DNA of 64,000 bases from an uncultured Lachnospiraceae bacterium (GTDB lineage Bacteria > Bacillota > Clostridia > Lachnospirales > Lachnospiraceae): assembly GCA_948794795.1 (NCBI GenBank), contig CAQGLR010000007.1, positions 45,517-109,516 on the forward strand. Reading direction: 5' to 3'. The notes under the pieces were generated by a model. The model was not told where the DNA came from and searched no databases. It saw only the letters and a program-made list of their open reading frames with translations. The position numbers and the translations under genes are program-made. This document shows, piece after piece, positions 17,605 to 27,066 of this stretch. The stretch's first letter is position 1. Each line of letters starts with the position of its first letter.

Positions 17605-18354
17605 ATGTCAATATTGAAAGCTTGTATTATAGCATTTGGGACATATTCAAAATTTCCAGTACCTTATTTTGAATGGAAAGAAAAAGATATGAAATACTCA
17701 ATATGCTTTTTTCCTTTTGTTGGTGTGCTGCTTGGGGCAGCTGAATGGCTTTGGTTCTGGATTTGTGTTAATTATGGAATGGGAAGTCTTTTTAAAGCGG
17801 CAGGGGCAGTTATTATAAATATCCTGGTTACAGGGGGAATACATATTGACGGGTATATGGATACAATGGATGCATTACATTCATACCAGCCAGTGGAAAA
17901 GAAACTAGAGATTTTAAAAGATGCACATATTGGTGCATTTGCAGTTATTATGTTGTCAGTACTTCTTCTGGCATATATTGGAACACTGCCTGGGATAGGT
18001 TTTAATAATGTTCCTTTATTTGCAAGTACATTTGTATTTTCAAGAATTCTCAGTGGATTGTCAGTTGTGTTGTTTAAAGGAGCAAAAAAGGATGGTATGC
18101 TTTATGCATTTTCATCATCAGCACAGAAAAAAATTGTATGTATTTCACTTGTTATGGAATTTTTATTTATGGCAGCAGGGACAATCTGGATTTATAAAAT
18201 AAAAGCAGTGTTTGTAATTGCTTCTATGCTTATTGTCTTTCTATATTACAGATATAAATCATATAAAGAATTTGGAGGTATTACTGGTGACCTTGCAGGA
18301 TGGTTTTTATGTCTTAGTGAAATTGCAGCAGTTATAGTGTGCGTGTTTATATAA
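17605..18354 (+). CDS. cobS: Adenosylcobinamide-GDP ribazoletransferase
   Basis: The membrane enzyme that joins adenosylcobinamide-GDP to alpha-ribazole (phosphate). The 249-aa protein has FGTYSKFPVP at the start and the CobS signature GGIHIDGYMDTMDAL near residue 78, then DAHIGAFAVIMLSVLLL and several further hydrophobic helices. The C-terminus carries GGITGDLAGWFLCLSEI. ATG follows an AAGGTG site. Confidence 0.94.
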   Translation: MSILKACIIAFGTYSKFPVPYFEWKEKDMKYSICFFPFVGVLLGAAEWLWFWICVNYGMGSLFKAAGAVIINILVTGGIHIDGYMDTMDALHSYQPVEKKLEILKDAHIGAFAVIMLSVLLLAYIGTLPGIGFNNVPLFASTFVFSRILSGLSVVLFKGAKKDGMLYAFSSSAQKKIVCISLVMEFLFMAAGTIWIYKIKAVFVIASMLIVFLYYRYKSYKEFGGITGDLAGWFLCLSEIAAVIVCVFI

Positions 18355-18377
18355 TCTAAGTTTAAACAAGTTATGTG

Positions 18378-18480
18378 GCTTAAGCACCAGCGTCCCCATA
18401 ACAGCTGCCTTATGGTAAAACATTTGGAATTGCCAGAATAATATAATCTTTGTGTAATTAAAAAAATGTGGTAACTTAAA
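18378..18480. repeat. Single arm of the 270-bp palindromic repeat
   Basis: TGGCTTAAGCACCAGCG, CAGCTGCCTTATGGTAAAACATTTGG and the end AAAAAAATGTGGTAACTT match the right arm of the full palindromes at 32031 and 44172. The left arm is missing, so this is a half copy between cobS and the CobU-like gene. Confidence 0.65.
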
Positions 18481-18524
18481 AATCTAAGGTATTGTCTTAA
18501 AATATATATTTTATGGAGGGTGTT

Positions 18525-18935
18525 ATGGAGGTATATGCAGGAGGAAGAAGCCAGGGTAAACTTGAATATGTACTTAAGAAAAAAGAATTAGGAAGAGATG
18601 TAGTTGTTGATGGAAGTAATCTTAAAACAGTATGTGGAAGTGATGGACAGTTATCAATAGAATTAGATAATAAGTATCTGGTTATAGACCATTTCCATGA
18701 ATTAACAAGACATTATGCAGATATGCCAGAAGTGTTATATGGATTTGCAGAAAAACTGGTTAATGAAAGGGATGATATAATTATAATATCTGACCAGGCT
18801 GGCGGCGGAATAGTTCCACTAGACATGGAAGACGTGGAATGGCGTGAGCTGCATGGAAGAATTATGTGCAAGCTTGTTAGGAACGCATGTCATTTTGAAA
18901 GGATAATTTGTGGTATAGGGCAGGTTATAAAATAA
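18525..18935 (+). CDS. CobU-like protein with degenerate P-loop
   Basis: A 136-aa protein resembling adenosylcobinamide kinase/guanylyltransferase. The N-terminus has VYAGGRSQGKLEYVL in place of the G-x4-GKS loop, and the CobU tail is clear: IIIISDQAGGGIVPLDMEDVEWRELHGRIMCKL, ending GIGQVIK. The middle region between these is short, and the RxxxH segment of CobU is absent. ATG 18525 has GGAGGG upstream. It overlaps cobC by one base, so it is in the cobalamin operon. It may be a regulatory or specialised nucleotide-binding paralogue; catalysis is doubtful. Confidence 0.75.
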   Translation: MEVYAGGRSQGKLEYVLKKKELGRDVVVDGSNLKTVCGSDGQLSIELDNKYLVIDHFHELTRHYADMPEVLYGFAEKLVNERDDIIIISDQAGGGIVPLDMEDVEWRELHGRIMCKLVRNACHFERIICGIGQVIK

Positions 18936-19603
18936 TGGAACTGGTTTTTATAAGACATGGCAAAACTAAGGGGAATATGCAGTCACGTTATATTGGAACT
19001 ACTGATGAAGGGTTATGTAAGGAAGGCATTAATGAATTAAGGAATAATAAAGTTATATATCCTAAAGCAGATATTGTATTTACAAGCCCTATGAAAAGGT
19101 GTATACAGACAGCAGAAGTTATTTATCCTGGTATAGAAAAGTTAAATATTATAGATGAATTCCGGGAAATAGATTTTGGGGAATTTGAAGGTAAAAATTA
19201 TATTGAACTGGATGGGAACAGAAAATACCAGGAGTGGATTGATAGTGGTGGAAGAATTCCTTTTCCAGGCGGTGAGGACAGAAAAAAGTTTGCCAGAAGA
19301 TGTATTAATGGATTTAGCAAGGCTCTTGATATATGCAAACGGATGTACCTTGCTGGAATTCTAAAAGATAATTCTGTTGCAGCGTTTATAGTACATGGAG
19401 GAACTATAATGTCTATTATGGAAGCATTTGTGGAAAGTAATGGGAAGGATAGTGGGACAGATACGTATTTTAAATACCAGTGCAGTAACGGGCATGGCTA
19501 TATATGTGGATTTGGCATGGGAACAGGGAAAAATAAGCTGGATATTTCTTCTTTTCCGGAATTTTGCACCCATTGGGAAATAACTTATAAATATACATTG
19601 TAA
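18935..19603 (+). CDS. cobC: Alpha-ribazole phosphatase-like histidine phosphatase
   Basis: A 222-aa histidine phosphatase. It starts MELVFIRHGKTKGN, with the catalytic RHG, then FTSPMKRCIQTAEV and REIDFGEFEGKNY; the second catalytic histidine is in FIVHGGTIM. Context next to cobU, cobS and the CobU-like gene supports the role of removing phosphate from alpha-ribazole phosphate or adenosylcobalamin 5'-phosphate. ATG 18935 shares a base with the previous stop. Confidence 0.85.
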   Translation: MELVFIRHGKTKGNMQSRYIGTTDEGLCKEGINELRNNKVIYPKADIVFTSPMKRCIQTAEVIYPGIEKLNIIDEFREIDFGEFEGKNYIELDGNRKYQEWIDSGGRIPFPGGEDRKKFARRCINGFSKALDICKRMYLAGILKDNSVAAFIVHGGTIMSIMEAFVESNGKDSGTDTYFKYQCSNGHGYICGFGMGTGKNKLDISSFPEFCTHWEITYKYTL

Positions 19604-19692
19604 ATGGTAAATAAAGATTTTATAAAAAACGGGATTTTTTACAGAGAGGTAAAAAATGAAAAAGATTAAAAACAAAGGAGGATAAGTATTTT

Positions 19693-21749
19693 ATGTTTGG
19701 ACAAGTGAAGAGGTTAGCAAAGTTTCTATCAGGCCCAGATACAAGGTTTATAATTCCTGTTTACCAGAGAAATTATGACTGGAAACTAGATAACTGCAAA
19801 CAGCTTTTTGATGATTTGGTTAAGCTGTCTGGAAGTGGAAGGGAAACACATTTTTTGGGAAGTATAGTAGAAGCTGGAAACTGCCATGGACAGGAATTAA
19901 TTATAATAGACGGCCAGCAAAGAATTACTACTATTACTTTATTGCTGCTTGCAATTATGAACCTGCTTAATGAAGGAAAAGTTACAAGTGGGTTTAGACG
20001 CTTGTCTGATAAAATAAAAAACAGTATTTAATTGATGAATGGTCTGATGATAAAAAGGTGAAATTAAAGCCAATTAAGGATGACCAGGCGGCATTTGAAT
20101 TATTATTTGAAAGTCCAGATGAATATAACCGTGAATCTAATATAACACAGAATTATATGTATTTTTATAACCGTATACAGAAGAATGAAATTTCTATTGA
20201 TAATTTATTTAAGGCAGTTGGTTCATTAGAGATTATTGATATATCATTAGATGAGAAAGACGATGCACAGCTGATTTTCCAAAGCCTTAACTCAACAGGA
20301 TTAAGTCTTAGTGAGGGTGATAAAATACGCAATTTTATTTTAATGAAATTAGATTCAGATATACAGGAGAAATATTATTATAAGTATTGGAATAAAATTG
20401 AGAAAGAGACAAGTTATGATGTTAGTGATTTTATGCGCCATTATATGACGGTTGTTTCAAGTAAGACACCAGCAATTAAAGATATTTACCGGTATTTTAA
20501 ACAGTATGTTGAAGATAAAAGTATTGGGACGGAAGAGCTTCTTAAAGATTTGCTCCGTTATGCAAAATATTATAATAATATTAAACATGCAAATATTAAT
20601 AACAAAACTGCAAATACTGTTTTAGCCAGGCTTGGGCAGCTGGATATGACAGTGTCTGTCCCATATCTGTTGTCTTTATTTGATTACAGGGAAAATAATG
20701 GTTTGGATGATAAAGAATTTATAGAAGTTTTGTCTGCGATAGAAACATATATTTTCAGAAGGCTGGTCTGTGGAGTGCCTACTAATGCGTTGAATAAAAT
20801 ATTTGCATTATTGCACAGGGATTGTCTAAAATATAAAAAGGAAAAAGATAAATATGCAGATGTATTAAAGTATTTGCTTATTAGTAAGCCTGCTTCTGGA
20901 CGTTTGCCAATGGACAGTGAATTTTTACAGTGTTTAGAAGAAAAAAATATTTATTCTATGCAGGCAAAGAATAAAATTTATCTATTTGACCGTTTAGAAA
21001 ATGGTAATTCTGTAGAGCGTAATAATGTAATACAGCTTATGCAGGAAGGCAAGTATACAATAGAACATATTATGCCCCAGACATTATCTGATGTGTGGAA
21101 AAAGGAATTAGGGGATAATTATAATGAAATTTATGAAAAATGGGTTAACCGGCTGGCAAATCTTACACTGACTGGTTATAATATACAATATAGCAACCGT
21201 TCATTTGAACAGAAGAAGAATGTAAAAGATGGTTTTAAAGAAAGTGGCCTGCGTCTGAATAAAATAATTGCAGAATGTGATAAGTGGACAGAAGAAGAAC
21301 TTATAAAAAGAAATGATATATTGAAAGAACAGGCATTAGAATTATGGCCATATCCTGTAACAGATTTTATTCCTTTTGTAGCTATTAATGAGCGGCATCC
21401 GTTATCAGAGGATTTTAATTATACTGGCAGGAACCTTATATCGTATACATTTATGGATACACCATACCAGGCTTCAGCCTGGACAGAAATGTACCAGCAG
21501 GTTGTAAAATTCCTTTTTGAAATGGATGTAACTATTATATACCAGTTAGTACATAAGGATAATGGAATGGGGTTATCTTTTACAGATATTGAAACTAATG
21601 GTTATGTTGAGATAGATGACAGGGTGTATTTATTTGTTGGCAATTCAACAATGGCTAAAATTAACAATCTTAGAAAGCTTTTTGCAAGATATAATTTAGA
21701 AGAAGATGAATTAATCCTTGAAATACAGAGCCAGGATAATAGTGTATAA
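19693..21749 (+). pseudogene. DUF262/DUF1524 (GmrSD-like) protein with a -1 frame break
   Basis: Two frames make one protein. The first (19693-20031) is the DUF262 N-terminus with FIIPVYQRNYDWKLDNC and IIDGQQRITTITLL. The second continues QYLIDEWSDDKKVKLKPIKDD and carries LNSTGLSLSEGDKIRN, the HNH-like EHIMPQTLSDVW and NRLANLTLTGYN of DUF1524, and a C-terminal domain resembling DUF5655. The break is in an A6C run: A-AAA-AAC at 20016-20022, correctly phased for -1 slippage. One added A would also restore the frame. Such proteins include type IV restriction enzymes (GmrSD) and other defence nucleases. It splits the cobalamin genes and may be a defence gene, intact by frameshifting or recently inactivated. 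Confidence 0.75.
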
Positions 21750-21794
21750 GCAGATAAGCCAGTTATAATATATAGAAAGGAATATTGATATAAA

Positions 21795-22772
21795 ATGTTT
21801 TATACTACAATAAGTATTGCTGCTGGCTATATCATGGATTTAATTTTAGGAGACCCATATTGTATACCGCATCCTGTAACCGCTATAGGTAAACTGGTAA
21901 CTTTTTGTACAAACAGGCTGTTAAATGAGAATAGTACATCTTATAGAAAAAAGATTAATGGGTTAATAATGGTTTTAATAGTGGTACTGGCTAGTGCATT
22001 TGTTCCATTTTGTATTTTATATCTGGCATACAGCATACATATATATGCTGGTATTATAGTAGAAAGTATTATGTGCTGGCAGATACTTGCAGCAAAATCT
22101 CTTAAGACGGAAAGTACAAAAGTTGAAAATGCCCTTAAAGAAAATAATATTGAAAAAGCAAGGTATAATGTGTCTATGATTGTAGGAAGGGATACAAAGG
22201 AGCTTGATGCGGAGGGTGTTACTAAAGCAGCCGTTGAAACTGTTGCAGAAAATTCATCAGATGGTGTTATTGCACCGTTGTTTTATATGTTATTAGGTGG
22301 TGCAATACCAGGGTTTTTATATAAGGGTATAAATACATTGGACAGTATGGTGGGATATAAGAATGACAGATATATTGATTTTGGTATGGCAGCAGCAAAA
22401 CTTGATGATATTGCAAACTTTATTCCTGCGAGGATATCAGCGTTTTTAATGATATTATCAGCGTTTATTCTTAAATTTGATGCAAAAAATGCATGGAGGG
22501 TATTTAAACGTGACAGATATAAAAGTACAAGCCCTAATTCAGGACAGACAGAGGCCGCCTGTGCAGGTGCACTTGGCATAGAGCTTCTTGGGGATGCTTA
22601 TTATTTTGGGAAACTTGTTAAAAAGCCTGCTGTTGGTGATGCATCCCGAAGTATAAAACCAGATGATATACATAATGCTAATAAACTTATGTACTGTATG
22701 GAATTTATAATGGTAGTTTTTGTAGTGGCAGCCAGGATGTATTTTTGGTTAGCTGTACTGGAAACAGTATAA
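21795..22772 (+). CDS. cbiB: Adenosylcobinamide-phosphate synthase CbiB
   Basis: Membrane enzyme attaching aminopropanol (phosphate) to adenosylcobyric acid. The 325-aa protein has DLILGDPYCIPHPVTAIGKL at the start, IVGRDTKELDAEGVTKAAVE and ETVAENSSDGVIAPLFY in the middle, and SPNSGQTEAACAGALGI later, all CbiB signatures, with several hydrophobic helices. Its partner substrate is made by CobD at 42553. Confidence 0.95.
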   Translation: MFYTTISIAAGYIMDLILGDPYCIPHPVTAIGKLVTFCTNRLLNENSTSYRKKINGLIMVLIVVLASAFVPFCILYLAYSIHIYAGIIVESIMCWQILAAKSLKTESTKVENALKENNIEKARYNVSMIVGRDTKELDAEGVTKAAVETVAENSSDGVIAPLFYMLLGGAIPGFLYKGINTLDSMVGYKNDRYIDFGMAAAKLDDIANFIPARISAFLMILSAFILKFDAKNAWRVFKRDRYKSTSPNSGQTEAACAGALGIELLGDAYYFGKLVKKPAVGDASRSIKPDDIHNANKLMYCMEFIMVVFVVAARMYFWLAVLETV

Positions 22773-22782
22773 AGGAGGAAAT

Positions 22783-23349
22783 ATGGGTAAACGTAGCAAG
22801 GATACAGGAAAATATAACAGTACAAATAAATTTATGAGCCTGATATTAAGACACCATCCTGATGCTGTGGGCATAAGCCTGGATAATCATGGCTGGGCAG
22901 ATGTAGGACAGTTAATTGCTGGAATTAAAAAAGCAGGCCATAAGATAAATATGGATATTTTAGAAGAGATTGTAAGGACTGATGAAAAAGGAAGGTATAG
23001 TTTTAATGAAGATAAAACGTTAATACGTGCTAACCAGGGACACAGTATTTATGTAGATGTAGAATTACAGGAGAAAGAACCGCCAGAAATCCTATATCAT
23101 GGAACTTCTGGCCAGTCTCTTGGGAAAATTTTGAGTGATGGCATAAAGCCAATGAGCAGGCTGTATGTCCATCTGTCAAAGGATATAGATACAGCGGTAC
23201 AGGTTGGACAAAGACATGGAAAACCAGTTGTCCTGAAAGTTAATAGTGGTGAAATGTATAGAAATGGCATTAAGTTTTATTTATCTGAAAATGGCGTATG
23301 GCTTGTTAAGAGTGTGGAAACTAAATATTTGGAGGAAACAGAAATTTAA
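22783..23349 (+). CDS. kptA: RNA 2'-phosphotransferase (KptA/Tpt1)
   Basis: Transfers an RNA 2'-phosphate to NAD+. The 188-aa protein has STNKFMSLILRHHPDAVG (catalytic Arg/His), a winged-helix-like WADVGQLIAGI segment, then ILYHGTSGQSLGKILSDGI, LYVHLSKD and GQRHGKPVVL, as in the family. It follows cbiB by ten bases, with GGAGG before ATG. Its bacterial role is uncertain because bacteria lack the tRNA splicing that yields the yeast substrate. Confidence 0.93.
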   Translation: MGKRSKDTGKYNSTNKFMSLILRHHPDAVGISLDNHGWADVGQLIAGIKKAGHKINMDILEEIVRTDEKGRYSFNEDKTLIRANQGHSIYVDVELQEKEPPEILYHGTSGQSLGKILSDGIKPMSRLYVHLSKDIDTAVQVGQRHGKPVVLKVNSGEMYRNGIKFYLSENGVWLVKSVETKYLEETEI

Positions 23350-23366
23350 TATTATCATAGAATAGT

Positions 23367-23391
23367 GGTGTCAATGAAACTCATTGACACC
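23367..23391 (+). terminator. Hairpin between converging kptA and ABC genes
   Basis: GGTGTCAATGA and TCATTGACACC form an 11-bp stem with a 3-base loop. It covers the stop codon of the minus-strand ABC ATPase gene. The following T run is weak (TGTTTCCTTAATTTTT on the plus strand), so it may terminate kptA only partly. Confidence 0.5.
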
Positions 23392-24057
23392 TGTTTCCTT
23401 AATTTTTCCATCACTGATAACAATTGTTCTTGTCGTTTTTCTTGCAAGATTCTCATCATGTGTAATCATAAGAATTGTAATGCCATACTTACTGTTCAGC
23501 ATTTTTAAAATCTGCATTACATTTCCGCCTGATTTTTGATCCAGATTACCTGTTGGTTCGTCACATAAAAGAATTTCCGGCTGGTTAATCAGTGCTCTTG
23601 CTATCGCAACACGTTGCTGCTGTCCGCCGCTGAGTTGTGCAGGCCGGTGGTTAAACCTGTCAATAAGCCCCAAAGCTTCACCAATCTCTGCCAGTTTTTT
23701 CTCGTCAGCTTTTTCTTTCGCAATTCCTTTTGGAATAAGTATATTCTCACGCACTGTAAGCTCTGGGATTAAATTGTAAGCCTGGAAAATAAATCCAATT
23801 GTTCTAAGCCTGAACTGTGAAAGTGTATTGTCATCCATGTCAAAAATATTTTGCCCATGATACAAAACCTTTCCTTCTGTTGGATTGTCTAAACCTCCCA
23901 GAAGATTTAGCAACGTGGATTTTCCGCTGCCAGATGTTCCCATAACGGATAAAAATTCTCCCTTTTCTATTGATAGAGAAACATGGTCAAGCGCAGTAAT
24001 CTGTGCCTCTCCGTTCCCATACTTTTTTGAAAGTTCCAAAGTCTTTAGCAAAATCAT
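23371..24057 (-). CDS. ABC transporter ATP-binding protein (MacB/LolD type)
   Basis: A 228-aa ATPase: Walker A MGTSGSGKSTLLN, Q-loop FIFQAYNLIPELTV, signature LSGGQQQRVAIARAL, Walker B ILLCDEPTGNLD and H-loop MITHDE. This sequence type pairs with FtsX-like permeases. I choose ATG 24057 (MILLKTLELSKKYGNGEAQ) with AAAGGA upstream; the frame extends further but without family match. The permease gene lies directly upstream on the same strand. The substrate is unknown; such pairs export peptides or lipoproteins or act as mechanotransmission machines. Confidence 0.92.
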   Translation of the reverse strand: MILLKTLELSKKYGNGEAQITALDHVSLSIEKGEFLSVMGTSGSGKSTLLNLLGGLDNPTEGKVLYHGQNIFDMDDNTLSQFRLRTIGFIFQAYNLIPELTVRENILIPKGIAKEKADEKKLAEIGEALGLIDRFNHRPAQLSGGQQQRVAIARALINQPEILLCDEPTGNLDQKSGGNVMQILKMLNSKYGITILMITHDENLARKTTRTIVISDGKIKETGVNEFH

Positions 24058-24085
24058 AGCAATTTTCCTTTCTATCCCCAATAGT

Positions 24086-26980
24086 TTAAAAGTCTTCATT
24101 CCGGATACCATCTACGATGGTCAGCCTATGCATACGAAAGACTGGTGCAGCACCCGAAGCAATATTGATTCCTGCCATAAACAAAAAACCAACCAGAATA
24201 ACCATATAGACAGGCTGTTTCCAAACTTCTATATACCATGGAAAGCGTACCTGCCAGCAAGAAACCCACTTTCCGTTTTCTGCTAGCTTACTAAAATTAT
24301 GACCCAGTTCAAACGCATAATAATATGCATATTTCCTTACAATGTCAAAAAAACTTATTGGAATTATTGCTGTTATGGTTGCGGTGAATGGCCAAAGGAA
24401 CATCTCCCTGATGTGTGCAAGTATAATTGAACGTCTGCTCATGCCAACAGCACGTAAAATCTGCAGGTTATGTGTATTCCTGCGGACGGAAAATTGGTAT
24501 GCGTTTGCCATACCAATGCAGCCAGCCAGAAGTACCAGTGCTGCCATAAATGCAAATAACAGCAAGTTTTCTGCTGTTGTTGTCCGTACCTGTGCCCGAA
24601 TATCAGCATTGGAAATACTTTGTACATCACCACTTCTGCTGGTTATGGCATACCATAGGGATTCAAAGCGGTCAATATTTGCATCTTCTGCTAAATCTAC
24701 ATAAACATCTGTGAACTGTTTGTCTGGAAGCTTCCATGCCTCCAATGCATTGCTGTCACACAGAATCTGGTATCCCGGCGGAACTTGTCCAATTTTGGTA
24801 CTATCATATGCGGCACTTACAGCATAGAGCATTCGCTGTATGTCTGCATCATCAATGCGTAAGACCGCACAAACCTCTGTTTCAAATACAATCTTGCTGC
24901 CAAATGCGTATCCTGGTCCAGTAGTCCCATTGGCATCAGTAAAAGAAAAAGCTGGTTTATATCCTGGAGGTGTTTCACCTTTTGAAAAGTCAAACTCTTC
25001 TATTTGTGAATCCTGGATTATGACTTCTGTCAACGTCAGGCGGTCTCCTACGGTAAACGGGTTCTCCATCTGTGCGTCTGGATACTCTATAACTACGGTC
25101 TTGGAACCATTAGCTAGCCCTTTGGCATCAAGCTCGCCCTCAATGACATATGGCACAAATTCAAAGAGCCATGTGGACTGTATTGCAGCAACGGGAAGCT
25201 GGTAGAGCCGGTCTCCTGGTGCGTATCCATATACTTCTTTTGACTTTTGGAACAAATCCTCCCTTGACTTATCTATGTTATGGTCAATGTTAAACGGTTC
25301 TATTGCTTTCTCTAATTCTGATAAGGGCGTATCTTGCTGGTATAGGAGTTTTAAGCCAGGCAGCCCTATGATGCCTTTTGCTGAAACGGTGTCTGTGCTT
25401 TGTGCAAGTGTATCCATATCCTCTGCTGAAATTCCTTCCCCATGACGGTTGAAATTCAGATTGCCACACATGGCACGGTGCATATTTCTGTGGGCAATAT
25501 AATCTGTTTGCATATCATCTGCATCACCCACATTCTGATAGATAAGTCCGTTTTCATAATCTGCATTTCCTATCATAAATACTGCTCCAAACACAAATAC
25601 CCATCCAGTTACAAAAATAAGGGCATGGACGCCAGCGTTCCCAGATGCTCCCAGATGTACTACCTTTCTGATAAGCATAGAGGGCAGAGGTTTGCGCCAT
25701 TGGTGTGTCCTGCCAGAAGCAACTTCCGTCTTTTCTAGGAATAACATCTCATTAGGAGACCGCCGCATGGTGCAGAAAAATGGGGGTGCAGCTGCAAGTA
25801 CACTAAAAAAAATTCCGAGCAGCCAAGGCCACAAAAATGGATCTACACTTAATGCACATGCTATCTTGTCTGCTCCAAATGCACTGTAAATACGTACATT
25901 CCACATATTGTTTGCCATGTGGAAACATATAGTATATATCAGGATACCAAGTGTATATCCTGCCATAACACCTGTGATGATAAAAAAACACCCCTCCCTG
26001 CACAAAAGCCATGCTACCTGGCGGCTAGCCATACCAAGACTGCGTAGAAGCCCCATCTGTTTCTGGCGGTCTCTCACAGCATCTGATATAATACCATAAA
26101 CAGAGATAAAAGAAACGAATAAGATAACCGCAAAAAAGATAGGAATAATACAGGAGGAATAAAAATCATGATATGCAAGATGTGCTTTTTCGTATACTTC
26201 ATTCTCTGTTTCAGAAGCCGTTCCGCCCAGAGTGGCAAGCCAGTTAATACGTCCGCTGTCAGCAACGGAGATTCCTTTTCCATTTAGTATGTTGCAGACC
26301 TGGTGTGGTACTACATCAGGCTCACAACGTATCAGCGCAATTTGTGTGCAGACATCTGGCAAATCTGCATTGGAAACGAATAATTCTGGTAAACCGGTAT
26401 CTGTCATGTCCAAATCTGTGCTGCCTGATAGTTCCGCTATGGAACGGACACAGGACAATGAGGTCTTCTGGTCATTAATTACGCCTGTGATTGTGAATTT
26501 CCTGTTTCCAGCGGGATTTCCGTCTGCATCAGAAAGTTCTGCTTCAAACTGTGTGCCAAGAACTGGGGCAACACCAAGTGCCTGAAACGAGCTACGGTAT
26601 CCACAGACTTCACCTGCAGCTTCTGGGTATCTTCCGCCAAGTTCAGGCTCATAGTGGAAGAGTTTTTGTGCAGCCTTATCCATTGAGCCAATACGTAATT
26701 TTTCACTGTATGTTGTCTTACAAACACCACCATATATGACTGTTTCATACTGTGCAATCCCTTCTGCCGTAGAAATTATTTCCAGTTCTGAATCGTCTGG
26801 AATCAAAGCAGCGATGTCATAATTTCCTGTGATATCTAGTGTTTCTTCCACACTGCCCTGGCTGGCGGAGCGTGCAAATAACGCCCCAGCAGTCATTGCC
26901 ATAACACCAGACATGATTGCGGTTAGAAGCGCAATTGCACGCATTTTGTGGTGAGTCCAGTATTTCCATGATAAATTCAT
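24086..26980 (-). CDS. FtsX-like ABC transporter permease
   Basis: A 964-aa permease with the N-terminal membrane anchor AIALLTAIMSGVMAMTAGALF, a large extracellular domain, a first three-helix FtsX block around residues 280-400 (IPIFFAVILFVSFISVYGII, then RDRQKQMGLLRSLGM), a second extracellular region, and a second FtsX block near residues 810-950 (LLFAFMAALVLLAGCIGMAN, then NLQILRAVGMS). The FtsX signature with LLRSLGM and ILRAVGM is clear in both. It forms a unit with the ATPase downstream and probably the small secreted protein upstream. GC content and codon use look somewhat higher than the neighbouring cob genes. Confidence 0.9.
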   Translation of the reverse strand: MNLSWKYWTHHKMRAIALLTAIMSGVMAMTAGALFARSASQGSVEETLDITGNYDIAALIPDDSELEIISTAEGIAQYETVIYGGVCKTTYSEKLRIGSMDKAAQKLFHYEPELGGRYPEAAGEVCGYRSSFQALGVAPVLGTQFEAELSDADGNPAGNRKFTITGVINDQKTSLSCVRSIAELSGSTDLDMTDTGLPELFVSNADLPDVCTQIALIRCEPDVVPHQVCNILNGKGISVADSGRINWLATLGGTASETENEVYEKAHLAYHDFYSSCIIPIFFAVILFVSFISVYGIISDAVRDRQKQMGLLRSLGMASRQVAWLLCREGCFFIITGVMAGYTLGILIYTICFHMANNMWNVRIYSAFGADKIACALSVDPFLWPWLLGIFFSVLAAAPPFFCTMRRSPNEMLFLEKTEVASGRTHQWRKPLPSMLIRKVVHLGASGNAGVHALIFVTGWVFVFGAVFMIGNADYENGLIYQNVGDADDMQTDYIAHRNMHRAMCGNLNFNRHGEGISAEDMDTLAQSTDTVSAKGIIGLPGLKLLYQQDTPLSELEKAIEPFNIDHNIDKSREDLFQKSKEVYGYAPGDRLYQLPVAAIQSTWLFEFVPYVIEGELDAKGLANGSKTVVIEYPDAQMENPFTVGDRLTLTEVIIQDSQIEEFDFSKGETPPGYKPAFSFTDANGTTGPGYAFGSKIVFETEVCAVLRIDDADIQRMLYAVSAAYDSTKIGQVPPGYQILCDSNALEAWKLPDKQFTDVYVDLAEDANIDRFESLWYAITSRSGDVQSISNADIRAQVRTTTAENLLLFAFMAALVLLAGCIGMANAYQFSVRRNTHNLQILRAVGMSRRSIILAHIREMFLWPFTATITAIIPISFFDIVRKYAYYYAFELGHNFSKLAENGKWVSCWQVRFPWYIEVWKQPVYMVILVGFLFMAGINIASGAAPVFRMHRLTIVDGIRNEDF

Positions 26981-27066
26981 ATCCCACTCCTTCTTTGTCT
27001 TACCAAAACAACAGGAGCAGTCAAAGACTACCCCTGTTTAAAATGAAATTCTGTCTAAACTATCAT

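Noticed and set aside
23885..26585. Several plus-strand frames of 60-133 codons opposite the ABC genes
   Set aside because: They are antisense to well-supported ATPase and permease genes, lack ribosome sites and show no family motif.
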